In this document: one piece after another, positions 35,229 to 43,490 of the stretch | Numbering within the stretch: the first letter of the stretch is position 1 | How the letters are laid out: every line of letters begins with the position of its first letter | From: Deltaproteobacteria bacterium | Lineage (GTDB): Bacteria > Desulfobacterota > Desulfuromonadia > Geobacterales > Pseudopelobacteraceae | DNA length: 57,389 bases | Assembly: GCA_021780495.1 (NCBI GenBank) | Contig: JAJXYO010000040.1 | Location: forward strand, 1-57,389 | Direction: 5' to 3' | Translations under genes and position numbers: made by a program | Notes under the pieces: generated by a model | Seen by the model: the letters and a program-made list of their open reading frames with translations, nothing else | What the model was told of the DNA's origin: nothing | Databases searched by the model: none

Positions 35229-35627
35229 TTACTTTTTACCCCGTACCGCTTCCGATGCTTTTTCCTTTGCAGGTTCTTTCGCTTCTTCTGCAGATGTTGC
35301 TGGAGCTGTTGTAGCGGCCTGTTTTGCTTCCGGAGCTGGAGTTGGGGCCGGTGCTGGTGTTGCAACCGCTGCCGGAGTAGCTGAAGCAACCTTTATGCTC
35401 AGATACTGGTCAACGGTTTTTACATCTATCCCCATTTTCAGGGCAATCTGTGCCGGATTTTGTCCCGCCAGCTTTAAGGACTTGGCAAGAGCGGTGCCCG
35501 TAAGCTTTACGGTATACGGTTGAGATTGAGGTGTCGCCGTCGCCTCAGGTTTTGGAGGGATAACAGCAGCTGGTGTCATTGATGCCGAGGGAGTTGATAC
35601 ATTACCGGAAATTCCGTTGATTGACAT
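35229..35627 (-). CDS. Small Ala/Pro-rich protein with HTH-like core
   Basis: 132 residues with AGGAG before the ATG. The N-terminus (MSINGISGNVSTP) and central motif PYTVKLTGTALAKSLKLAGQNPAQIALKMGIDVKTVDQYLSI read like a small helix-turn-helix unit (repeated IxxxLGI-type turn). A long Ala/Pro/Lys tail follows. It is a longer relative of the protein at 15390-15629, which keeps only the YTVKL-like part. No signal peptide. Function unknown; a DNA-binding or structural adaptor are options. Confidence 0.65.
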   Translation of the reverse strand: MSINGISGNVSTPSASMTPAAVIPPKPEATATPQSQPYTVKLTGTALAKSLKLAGQNPAQIALKMGIDVKTVDQYLSIKVASATPAAVATPAPAPTPAPEAKQAATTAPATSAEEAKEPAKEKASEAVRGKK

Positions 35628-35807
35628 GCTGTTCTCCTCTTCTGAGAGTCGCCCGGCATTCTGCCGAGCTGATGTAATGTGAGGACCATGATCCTCGTAT
35701 CGTTTGTTATCTTATCGGTAACGCCCCGCAAGACTGTAGTATATATTTCCACATCTTTTTGAAATACAAGCAATCAGGCCGTCTCGCCAAAAGGGTCCAC
35801 TGCATGT

Positions 35808-37061
35808 TCACTCGTGACGCAGGGCAACGATCGGATCGAGCTGAGTGGCCTTCCATGCTGGATAGAAACCGAAGAAGACACCTACGCCAATTGAGAACAG
35901 GGGAGCAAGCATCAAGGCTACCAGAGGAATAGATACAGGCCATCCCAAGGAGGCTCCTATCAGGAATGAACCCGCCACACCGACAAGTACTCCCAGCAAA
36001 CCGCCAAACAGGCTGAGCATGACGGCCTCTTCAAGGAACTGGACACGTATGGCCCGCGTCGTGGCCCCGATTGCCATGCGGAGGCCGATTTCACGGGTTC
36101 GCTCGGTCACCGATACAAGCATGACATTCATGATCCCGATCCCGCCGACGAGGAGAGCTATTGAAGCGATGCTTATGAGTAGAAGCTCCATCGTTCTTTT
36201 GGCGACGATCTGGGCCTTGATCACCTCTTCCGGGTGACGAATATTGAAATCATCCTCTTTGCCGGGCAGTATGTGATGGCGCTGGCGCAACAGGGCCGTG
36301 ATGTTTTCAATTGCCGGTTCGGCATCATCAAGGGAGTCGGCTGAACACATGATGTCGTCCAGCCAGATGAAACCCTTGCCCCTCAGTTTCCGTTGCACCG
36401 TAGTATAGGGCAATATGATTGCGTCATCTTGATCCTGTCCAGTGTTGGACTGGCCCTTCGGCGCCAGAACGCCGAGTACCCGGAACAATTTGTTATTGAT
36501 CCGAACAATCTGGCCAACGGCCTCTTTCGGCCCGAACAGCTCCTGACGCACTGTTTGTCCAATCAAGCAAACATTGGCACTATGCAGGACGTCAGCATTC
36601 GTGAATGAGTCTCCTTCCTGCACTTCCCAACGCTTGATCTCCAGGAACTCGGGGGTGACGCCACGGTAATGTGTCGTCCAATTGCGGTTTCCCGAAATAA
36701 CGATCAAAGTACCATCCATATTGGGGGAAACCCTTTTGATGGATGGCACTTCGTTACCGATCGCTTCTACATCCCCCATGGTGAGGGAAGTCATTCCATG
36801 GCTGCCGGATCGCACCCCGTTAATGTTCCTCGAACCTGCTTCAATCCATACGAGATTATCTCCCAAATTCTGGAGTTGCTGCTCAGCCATCTGCGAACCG
36901 GCCGTACCGATGGCGACCACGCAAACTACGGCAGCGATGCCGATGGTAATCCCGATGGCCGATAACGCACTGCGCATTCTATTTCGATAGAGGGAGCGGA
37001 AGGCCTCGCGGCCAAAGAGACGTAAGGGGACATCAACGATCAGTTTTGTAATGATGGACAT
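35808..37061 (-). CDS. MacB-type ABC permease without ATPase domain
   Basis: 417 residues from ATG 37061; a longer frame upstream overlaps the uppP gene and lacks a start signal. One N-terminal helix (about 30-55, MRSALSAIGITIGIAAVV), a periplasmic MacB_PCD domain, and three C-terminal FtsX helices ([29 protein letters not shown] is the family hallmark). It must use a separate ATPase, and none is adjacent. It begins 7 bases after the uppP stop, so the two are likely co-translated. A substrate linked to the undecaprenyl carrier is a possible inference. Confidence 0.88.
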   Translation of the reverse strand: MSIITKLIVDVPLRLFGREAFRSLYRNRMRSALSAIGITIGIAAVVCVVAIGTAGSQMAEQQLQNLGDNLVWIEAGSRNINGVRSGSHGMTSLTMGDVEAIGNEVPSIKRVSPNMDGTLIVISGNRNWTTHYRGVTPEFLEIKRWEVQEGDSFTNADVLHSANVCLIGQTVRQELFGPKEAVGQIVRINNKLFRVLGVLAPKGQSNTGQDQDDAIILPYTTVQRKLRGKGFIWLDDIMCSADSLDDAEPAIENITALLRQRHHILPGKEDDFNIRHPEEVIKAQIVAKRTMELLLISIASIALLVGGIGIMNVMLVSVTERTREIGLRMAIGATTRAIRVQFLEEAVMLSLFGGLLGVLVGVAGSFLIGASLGWPVSIPLVALMLAPLFSIGVGVFFGFYPAWKATQLDPIVALRHE

Positions 37062-37068
37062 ACGTTTT

Positions 37069-37929
37069 TCATGCGCCCAGCCAGCGGAAGACGAACACGA
37101 AGACTGAGGCACACAGGCAATAATAGCCGAAGAACTGCCAGCGTCCATGTTCCAGCCAACTGGAAAGCCAACGCAGAGCCAATAGCCCCGCCAGAAAACT
37201 GAATCCCATTCCAACTATGCTGGGGAGAAAGAGATGCATCAGATGCGTTTCAGGCTGTTGCATCAGGGCCTGCGACTTCAAGAGCCTCAGGACCTCGCGA
37301 ACGACGACGGGCGGAGTCAGCACGACGGCCAGGGCGAAGCTGAACTCCTCGGCTCTTGCCCTGGCAATCCCCAGCAGGAGACCGGCAGAGATGGTTGCTC
37401 CAGAGCGGGAGAATCCCCGGAAAGGGAGGCACAGACCTTGGATAACCCCGATCAGGATGGATTCTCTGGCCCCAAGCTCGCGTGTTCCCACGGTAAGGTT
37501 TTTATTCAGCCCGGCGAAGATGATCAGCAGGCCTACCGTTGCCAGGGCTGCCGAAATAAGCCCCAGGTTGCCGAACAGCATCTCGATCTCGGCATGGGGG
37601 ACGCTGCCCAAGACAAAATGCTCAATCAATTTTTTCAGCGTCAACCCCACAACCCCGGTAAAGATGGTTGCCAGCACGATCATTTTGAACGCCGCCAGGA
37701 ATTGCTGGCGCGAAGCAAAGAAGGTGGCCTTCCATGACTTCCAAAAATAGCAGATCACCGCAAACATGGTGCCGGTATGGAGCATCACCAGGAGCAGTGT
37801 CATCTCCGGTGTTGTCGGATCGAGCCCCATCATCTTTGCGATCACGATCACATGAGCGGAGCTTGACACGGGCAACAGCTCTGCGGCCCCCTGAACTGCT
37901 GAAAGAATGAGAATCTGGACTAAGGTCAT
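37069..37929 (-). CDS. uppP: Undecaprenyl-diphosphatase UppP (BacA)
   Basis: 286 residues from ATG 37929 (a GTG four codons earlier is possible). An eight-helix membrane protein with the BacA signatures QGAAELLPVSSSAHV and RGFSRSGATISAGLLLG. The first is a variant of the usual QGLTEFLPISSSGH; the catalytic Glu and the Ser-rich turn are kept. The family dephosphorylates undecaprenyl-pyrophosphate and confers bacitracin tolerance. It is upstream in a two-gene unit with the MacB-like permease. Confidence 0.88.
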   Translation of the reverse strand: MTLVQILILSAVQGAAELLPVSSSAHVIVIAKMMGLDPTTPEMTLLLVMLHTGTMFAVICYFWKSWKATFFASRQQFLAAFKMIVLATIFTGVVGLTLKKLIEHFVLGSVPHAEIEMLFGNLGLISAALATVGLLIIFAGLNKNLTVGTRELGARESILIGVIQGLCLPFRGFSRSGATISAGLLLGIARARAEEFSFALAVVLTPPVVVREVLRLLKSQALMQQPETHLMHLFLPSIVGMGFSFLAGLLALRWLSSWLEHGRWQFFGYYCLCASVFVFVFRWLGA

Positions 37930-37975
37930 GAGATGTTTCACCTGTCAATCTAAGAGTAAAATTGCGGGATTGAAC

Positions 37976-38188
37976 CTAGCATAAATCACGGGACGTTACC
38001 AGACCGTTGCAACATGATTTTTTAAGCTGATTTCCAACCGGCCCGGCGGCCTGGTGTAACCGTATCCAATCTTCAACACCATTGTCAACAGCTGCCCCTG
38101 TTTGCGGATCAACGGTGTAACACCCGTGCCGGATGCCGTCAGCGACAAGGTGGGGTATGTTTTCCGCAGCTTCGAAGCGCATGCGCAT
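37976..38188 (-). CDS. Possible small protein of unknown function
   Basis: 70 residues from ATG 38188 with AAAGGA at usable spacing. The first 50 residues (MRMRFEAAENIPHLVADGIRHGCY... GAAVDNGVEDWIRLHQ) look like a folded small protein; the rest is less convincing. No known family. The frame lies between uppP and the sensor kinase gene, partly under the kinase promoter on the other strand. Low certainty. Confidence 0.35.
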   Translation of the reverse strand: MRMRFEAAENIPHLVADGIRHGCYTVDPQTGAAVDNGVEDWIRLHQAAGPVGNQLKKSCCNGLVTSRDLC

Positions 38189-38196
38189 CAAATCCT

Positions 38197-38226
38197 TTGA
38201 CAGATAGGATCTGTATTTCGTATAAG
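38197..38226 (+). promoter_or_regulatory. Sigma-70 promoter of the sensor kinase/NtrC pair
   Basis: TTGACA (38197-38202), 18-base spacer, TATAAG (38221-38226), about 120 bases before the likely kinase start. Confidence 0.6.
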
Positions 38227-38347
38227 ACGACTCATAAATTTTATACTCAGTTATAACAATGCCGGGCCTTGAATGCCTCCCTTTCGTGACCTGTTATCTG
38301 TTCGGCCAACAGGGGCCTACAATGCTGAAATCAATGGACCGTCCCTG

Positions 38348-40669
38348 ATGACAACAGCCATGCACACCTCGCCATCAACCAAACCGGCCCTGCCCGCCAT
38401 ATACGGCACGCTCCTTTTTCTGGCCCTGATCTGTGCCGGTCTGGCGGGTAATTATTTCAAGTTCGAGTTATTTCTCAATATCGACTTCCTCTTCGGCAGT
38501 ATTTTCGCCATGATTGCGCTGCAGTACTTCGGGCTTGGCCGGGGTATTGCGGCGGCCGCAATCATTGCCAGCTACACCTATATTCTCTTGAACCATCCCT
38601 ACGCCATTGTCACCATGACCTCCGAGGTGGCCGTCGTTGGCTGGCTGATGAGCCGCCGCAAGATCGGGATGGTGCTGGCAGATACCCTCTACTGGCTTTT
38701 CGTGGGCATGCCCCTGGTCTACCTGTGCTACCACGTTGTCATGCATGTCCCTTTCGACAACACCACCATCTCCATGGCCAAGCAGACGATCAACGGCATC
38801 TCCAATGCCCTGGTCGCCCGCCTGATCTTTACCGGCTATACCCTCTATTCCCGCGCGTCGCAGATTTCTTACCGCGAGATCGTCAACAACCTGCTGGCCT
38901 TCTTTGTGCTCTGCCCGGCGCTGATCATGCTGGCGGTCAGCAGCCGCGGCGATTTCAAAGAAACCGACGCCCTTATCAGAACCTCGCTGATCACGGATTG
39001 TCAGCGCCTGGATAAGATAATGCATATCTGGGTGGTAAACCGGACATCCACCATAACCACGCTGGCCGAGATGGCTGCCGCGAAATCCCCGCAACAGATG
39101 ATGCCGTATCTCGAAATGGCAACGACCTCGGACGCCAATTTTCAGGATGTCGGCCTGATGAACGGCGCAGCCACCGCCATCGCCTACTTTCCGCTGCTCG
39201 ACGACCTGGGCCAGAAGAATATCGGCAAGGATTTCGCCGACCGTCCCTACATCAGCCGGCTGAAAGAGACACTCAAGCCATCGCTCTCCGAGGTGACCCT
39301 CGGCAAGACCGGAAACCACAAGCCCCGGGTGGCCATGCTTGCTCCGGTAATCGTTCACGGGGCATACGGCGGTTATGTCTTAGGGGTCCTGAGCCTGGAG
39401 CAGACCCAGGAGCTCCTCAACATTTTTACGGAGCACAACGCCACGCTCTACACGCTGATTGACAAAAACGGCAATGTCATCATGACCAATCGCAGCGATC
39501 AGAAGGTCATGACCCAATACGTGCGCGGCCAAGGGACGCTCAACCACCTTGATGGCATCATCAGCCAGTGGATGCCGGTTGTGACGGCCAACACGCCGCT
39601 CTCGGAACGCTGGAAACAATCGTTCTATGTTGCGGAAATCTCCATCGGCGAGCTGGCGGAATGGCGCCTGATCCTGGAACAGCCGGTGGCGCCCTTTCAG
39701 AAAGCGCTCTACGATAACTACACCGGCAAATTGATCCTGTTGTTCCTGGTACTGCTCGGATCGCTGGTGCTGGCGGAATTGTTGAGCCGCCGCATCATGG
39801 TCACCCTGGAGAATCTGCGCCAGATCACGCGGGATCTGCCTGTCAGGCTGGCCTCGGGCGCAAACATCGACTGGCCCGAAAGCGGCATTCAGGAGGCAAG
39901 CCACCTGATCAACAATACCCGGGAGATGGCGGATACCATCACGCAAGGCTATCACTCCCGTTTGATTGCCATGAGGGATCTGATCAGCGCCATCGCCCAC
40001 CAGTGGCGCCAACCCCTGGCCACGCTGGGGATGATCATCCAGCGCACCTATGCGGTAGGGACCACGCAGCAGCTGACGCCGGAATACCTGGATGAGTTCA
40101 AAGCCAACGCCATGCGCCAGGTCAGGTATATGTCCGAGACGATTGACGAATTTCGCAATTTCTATAGCCCGGACAAACAGATGAAGTCCTTTTCACCTCT
40201 GGGCTGCATCAACGACGCGGTCAGACTTTTGGAAGCCCAGTTTACCAGCAACGGTATTACGGTCCATGTCCAATGCCGCAACTGCGACGGGCACCTGGTA
40301 GACGGCATTTCCAATGAGTTCAAGCAGGTAATCCTCAACCTGCTGGGCAACGCCCGCGATGCCATTCTGGAAAGCCGCTCAACAAGCGGTGAACCGGAAA
40401 ACGGGCGCATCGAGGTGCAGATAGCCGTACAGGAAGAGCGAACCATGACCATCGATATCGTCGATAACGGCTGCGGTATCCCGGATGACATCGCTTCCCG
40501 GATATTTGCCCCCCATTTCACCACCAAGAAGGAAAGCGGCGGCACCGGCATCGGCTTGTACATGTCGCGGATGATCGTCGAAGAAAGCTTGCGAGGCGAC
40601 TTGCGGCTGATACGAGGCCATGCAGGGGCTGCTTTCAGAATCGAATTGCCATTGGAGAAATGCTCATGA
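38348..40669 (+). CDS. Membrane sensor histidine kinase with Cache-like sensor
   Basis: 773 residues from ATG 38348 (the frame is open from 38273; the start is not certain). The N-terminus has about six helices in a MASE-like array (about 15-160), then a periplasmic dCache-like sensor (about 210-440) and a further helix (about 460-480). Kinase core: SAIAHQWRQPLATLGM (H-box of the HQWRQPL subgroup), N-box VILNLLGNARDAI, G-boxes DNGCGIP and GGTGIGLYMSRM. It overlaps the NtrC-type regulator gene, its obvious partner. The signal is probably a small extracellular ligand, which is inferred. Confidence 0.88.
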   Translation: MTTAMHTSPSTKPALPAIYGTLLFLALICAGLAGNYFKFELFLNIDFLFGSIFAMIALQYFGLGRGIAAAAIIASYTYILLNHPYAIVTMTSEVAVVGWLMSRRKIGMVLADTLYWLFVGMPLVYLCYHVVMHVPFDNTTISMAKQTINGISNALVARLIFTGYTLYSRASQISYREIVNNLLAFFVLCPALIMLAVSSRGDFKETDALIRTSLITDCQRLDKIMHIWVVNRTSTITTLAEMAAAKSPQQMMPYLEMATTSDANFQDVGLMNGAATAIAYFPLLDDLGQKNIGKDFADRPYISRLKETLKPSLSEVTLGKTGNHKPRVAMLAPVIVHGAYGGYVLGVLSLEQTQELLNIFTEHNATLYTLIDKNGNVIMTNRSDQKVMTQYVRGQGTLNHLDGIISQWMPVVTANTPLSERWKQSFYVAEISIGELAEWRLILEQPVAPFQKALYDNYTGKLILLFLVLLGSLVLAELLSRRIMVTLENLRQITRDLPVRLASGANIDWPESGIQEASHLINNTREMADTITQGYHSRLIAMRDLISAIAHQWRQPLATLGMIIQRTYAVGTTQQLTPEYLDEFKANAMRQVRYMSETIDEFRNFYSPDKQMKSFSPLGCINDAVRLLEAQFTSNGITVHVQCRNCDGHLVDGISNEFKQVILNLLGNARDAILESRSTSGEPENGRIEVQIAVQEERTMTIDIVDNGCGIPDDIASRIFAPHFTTKKESGGTGIGLYMSRMIVEESLRGDLRLIRGHAGAAFRIELPLEKCS

Positions 40670-42129
40670 GCGATCTGGCCCTTAATAAACAGGATACCTG
40701 CGTTAACAGCAATGGATTCAGCCGAAAAACGCAGAGACCGTCCCCGAACGAACTAAAAGATCTGACCATTCTGCTGGTCGAAGACGAAGAAGAATTGCGC
40801 CGTGAAACCGCGGCGTTTCTTGAAATGTATTGCGGACGGGTTATCCAGGCCCCCAATGGCCGTGAGGCTCTGGCGCAGCTCGACCTGCAGCGGCCTGATC
40901 TGGTTATCAGCGACATCCGCATGCCGGTCATGGATGGTCTCGAACTGGCCGCCAGGTTGAAAACACACTCGCCAGCCACGCCGCTGATATTCTGCACGGC
41001 CTTCACCGAGACCAGCTACCTGCTGAAAGCCATAGAACTGGGTGTAGCCGCCTTTGTCCGCAAGCCGGTCGATACGGATGAACTGCTGGGCGCCATCGCC
41101 AAAGCGGCCTTGCCGCTGCTGCAGCGGCGGGAAATTGACGGGCTCTCCGGCGAACTGATGGCATCCATACGGGAGCAGATGGGCGATACACCAGCACAGC
41201 GGACACTGGTGGAACAGGCTACCCGTGTAGCCCGGACATCGTTCAATATCCTGTTGGAAGGTGAAACCGGAACCGGGAAATCACGGCTGGCAGCCATAAT
41301 TCATGCGCTCAGTCCCCGCCGGGACGCTGCCTTTGTAACCCTTCAGATGGGTGCCCTGCCCATGAATCTGGCCGAGAGCGAACTGTTCGGCCACAGCAAG
41401 GGCGCCTTTACCGGTGCTGATCGTAACCGCACCGGCCTGGCGGAGAATGCCGATGGCGGCACCATGTTTCTGGATGACATCGAATCATGCCCGACGGAAC
41501 TGCAGGTGAAACTGTTGCGTTTCGTGGAGGAGAAAAAATTTACCCCTCTGGGGAGCACGCTGGAAAAGAAGGTGGATGTGCGCATCATTGCCGCCAGCAA
41601 CTGCAATTTGAAGCAAGAAGCGCTGGCCGGCCGTTTCCGGCACGACCTTTACTATCGTCTGGCAGATACGACCATCAGCCTGCCCGCTCTGCGTGAAACC
41701 CCGGAGGCGATTGCCCCCTTAGCGCAGAAGTTTTTGCGGGAAAGCTGCGATGAACTGGGGCGCGGCCTGCCGCTTCTGGAACCGGATGCCTACGCGGCGC
41801 TGGCCGGCATGCCCTGGCCCGGCAACGTCCGTCAGCTTAAAAGCGTCATCCGCCGGATCGCGCTCCACGCCGGAAACGTCATCGGCGCGGCAGATATCAC
41901 CCTGCAGGCCGATTCCGCCGGGATTATCCCCGCAACAGCCGCTGACAACGGCACACCCGCGCCGCCCCCTTTCCCGTGCTGCATGGACACACTGGAACGC
42001 TGGTCACTGGAACAGGCACTGCGCTACTGCGGCGGCAAGCGCATGAAAACCGCCATGATGCTGGGCATGAACTACTACACCTTTCGCCGCCGGCTTGAAA
42101 AGCACGGCATAGCCGCGGGAGAAGAATAA
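40666..42129 (+). CDS. NtrC-family sigma-54 activator
   Basis: 487 residues from ATG 40666 (ATG 40660 is too close to the GGAG). Receiver domain with acidic pair VEDEEE and phospho-acceptor in LVISDIRMPVMDG. AAA+ domain with Walker A GETGTGKS, the sigma-54 contact loop KGAFTGAD intact, and Walker B GGTMFLDDIES. C-terminal Fis-type helix-turn-helix (ALRYCGGKRMKTAMMLGM). Partner of the kinase it overlaps. A consensus sigma-54 promoter lies about 170 bases after its stop, in front of the next gene, which is probably its target. Confidence 0.93.
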   Translation: MSDLALNKQDTCVNSNGFSRKTQRPSPNELKDLTILLVEDEEELRRETAAFLEMYCGRVIQAPNGREALAQLDLQRPDLVISDIRMPVMDGLELAARLKTHSPATPLIFCTAFTETSYLLKAIELGVAAFVRKPVDTDELLGAIAKAALPLLQRREIDGLSGELMASIREQMGDTPAQRTLVEQATRVARTSFNILLEGETGTGKSRLAAIIHALSPRRDAAFVTLQMGALPMNLAESELFGHSKGAFTGADRNRTGLAENADGGTMFLDDIESCPTELQVKLLRFVEEKKFTPLGSTLEKKVDVRIIAASNCNLKQEALAGRFRHDLYYRLADTTISLPALRETPEAIAPLAQKFLRESCDELGRGLPLLEPDAYAALAGMPWPGNVRQLKSVIRRIALHAGNVIGAADITLQADSAGIIPATAADNGTPAPPPFPCCMDTLERWSLEQALRYCGGKRMKTAMMLGMNYYTFRRRLEKHGIAAGEE

Positions 42130-42208
42130 CCGCATGGGCATGCCCACTTGACGAAGCTTGTGCCTCCCCCAAAGAACAGCGCCCACCTTTCGGGAACTAC
42201 CCGTTTTA

Positions 42209-42227
42209 GGTATCCGTTTTAGATACC
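42209..42227 (+). promoter_or_regulatory. Candidate activator site upstream of the sigma-54 promoter
   Basis: GGTATC and GATACC form an inverted repeat around CGTTTTA; part of it (CCGTTTTAG) is repeated directly just upstream. Its centre lies about 95 bases before the -12 element, a normal place for an NtrC-type enhancer. Confidence 0.4.
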
Positions 42228-42300
42228 ACTAGCTCCCTTGCATACCGCATAAAACCATCTTTCCTTGCGTAACCAGCTGTTATCTGGTCATATGTAACTC

Positions 42301-42316
42301 TGGCACATCCTTTGCT
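42301..42316 (+). promoter_or_regulatory. Sigma-54 (-24/-12) promoter
   Basis: TGGCACATCCTTTGCT matches the consensus TGGCACRNNNNTTGCW at every defined position, including the GG to GC spacing. It is 64 bases before the OmpA/Pal-like gene and just downstream of a sigma-54 activator gene. Confidence 0.85.
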
Positions 42317-42379
42317 GTAGGCATGGCAGAGCGTGACCTGAGCACTTTGATGATCACCACAAAAAAAAGGAGAAAGAAG

Positions 42380-42943
42380 ATGAGCACTAAATTGCGTTTA
42401 TTGTATGTAGCACTTGGGATTACCACTGTAGTGGCTTCGGGCTGCGCCAACAAAGAGGCTGTCAAGGCGGATGAACCCATTGCCGCGCAGACAGTAAAAG
42501 CGAAGAGCGAACCGGTCAAGACGGCTGCCCCCCAGACAAGCGCGGCAAAGGCAACCCCCCCAAATGCGCAGGTGAACCCGGCTGTTGCTGCTGCCGCAAC
42601 GTCGCCTGTGTCCGGCACATCATTCGAATCGGTGTATTTTGCATTTGACAAAGCCGACCTGAATCCGGCCTCCCGGAACGTACTGACTGCCAATGCCGCC
42701 AAAATCCTCAAGTCCAGCGCCAAAATCAAGATCGAGGGCAATTGTGACGAGCGGGGTTCCGCAGAATACAACCTGGCCCTGGGCGAACGGCGCGCCAAAT
42801 CGGCCATGAAATACCTGACGACCCTCGGCGTGCCGGCAAATCGGCTCACCACCATCAGTTACGGCAACGAACATCCGGCCGTTGCGGGTCATGATGAAGC
42901 TGCCTGGGCTAAAAACCGCAGGGACGATTTTGTTATTCAATAG
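42380..42943 (+). CDS. OmpA/Pal-like peptidoglycan-binding lipoprotein
   Basis: 187 residues from ATG 42380, which has AAAGGAG; the frame is open further upstream but across the promoter. Signal peptide with lipobox ASGC (Cys22). An Ala/Lys/Pro-rich linker (about 25-75), then an OmpA-C domain: VYFAFDKADLNP, IEGNCDERGSAEYNLALGERRA (the peptidoglycan-binding Asp and Arg are kept) and YGNEHP. It tethers the outer membrane to peptidoglycan. Pal is normally in the tol operon; this solitary copy behind a sigma-54 promoter looks like a conditionally made paralogue. Confidence 0.9.
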   Translation: MSTKLRLLYVALGITTVVASGCANKEAVKADEPIAAQTVKAKSEPVKTAAPQTSAAKATPPNAQVNPAVAAAATSPVSGTSFESVYFAFDKADLNPASRNVLTANAAKILKSSAKIKIEGNCDERGSAEYNLALGERRAKSAMKYLTTLGVPANRLTTISYGNEHPAVAGHDEAAWAKNRRDDFVIQ

Positions 42944-42996
42944 CTAACCCGCTGGAATATCATTTCTGTTCCACTGCATATGGCAAGAACGGCGTC

Positions 42997-43049
42997 AGGA
43001 GCCGTAACGAAATAGTCTGAGGTGTCACGGTTATTTCGTAACGGCTCCT
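42997..43049. repeat. 18-base near-perfect inverted repeat
   Basis: AGGAGCCGTAACGAAATA (42997-43014) and its complement (43032-43049) agree at 17 of 18 positions. It lies after the Pal-like gene and could end its transcript or be a REP-type element. Confidence 0.6.
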
Positions 43050-43138
43050 AACTGTTGTACTTGACGACAAACGGGTAATCATGCAACTGCATGCCGGTGC
43101 CGTCACGTGGGTCGGGCTCTTTGAGGAGTATTGGATTC

Positions 43139-43351
43139 ATGGCAAAACCCAGAATAACCACAAACCTGAACGACCCACAGTATTTATGCGAGTATTCGAG
43201 AATGCCTTTTGATGAATGCTACTGTCATAACATCACCAGCCGGACTGTGCCCTACATTGTGATGTACTGCATGGATCGCTACCGGGAATGCCCGGTGTTT
43301 CAAAAACGGGTACAGCAGGCAACAACCGGCACCGAAGATTCAAAAAGCTGA
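43139..43351 (+). CDS. Small Cys-containing protein of unknown function
   Basis: 70 residues from ATG 43139, preceded by GAGGAG. Four cysteines in the order LCEY, ECYCHN and MYCMDRYRECPVF (six counting all) suggest metal or Fe-S binding. DPQYLCEYSRMPFDECYCHNITS looks like a small zinc or iron site. No known family. Alone between a repeat and the end of the ABC exporter operon. Confidence 0.6.
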   Translation: MAKPRITTNLNDPQYLCEYSRMPFDECYCHNITSRTVPYIVMYCMDRYRECPVFQKRVQQATTGTEDSKS

Positions 43352-43490
43352 GATTGCTGGCTGCCGCCTGAAACACGCCGATCAAGAGGCCACCCGCGGC
43401 AGGGTAGGCAGAGTGACCATCACGATTACGGGCCTGGGTTGAATCCTGCGCCCGGACACCATCCGGAAGTTGATCCATCCCCCCTTCCCA

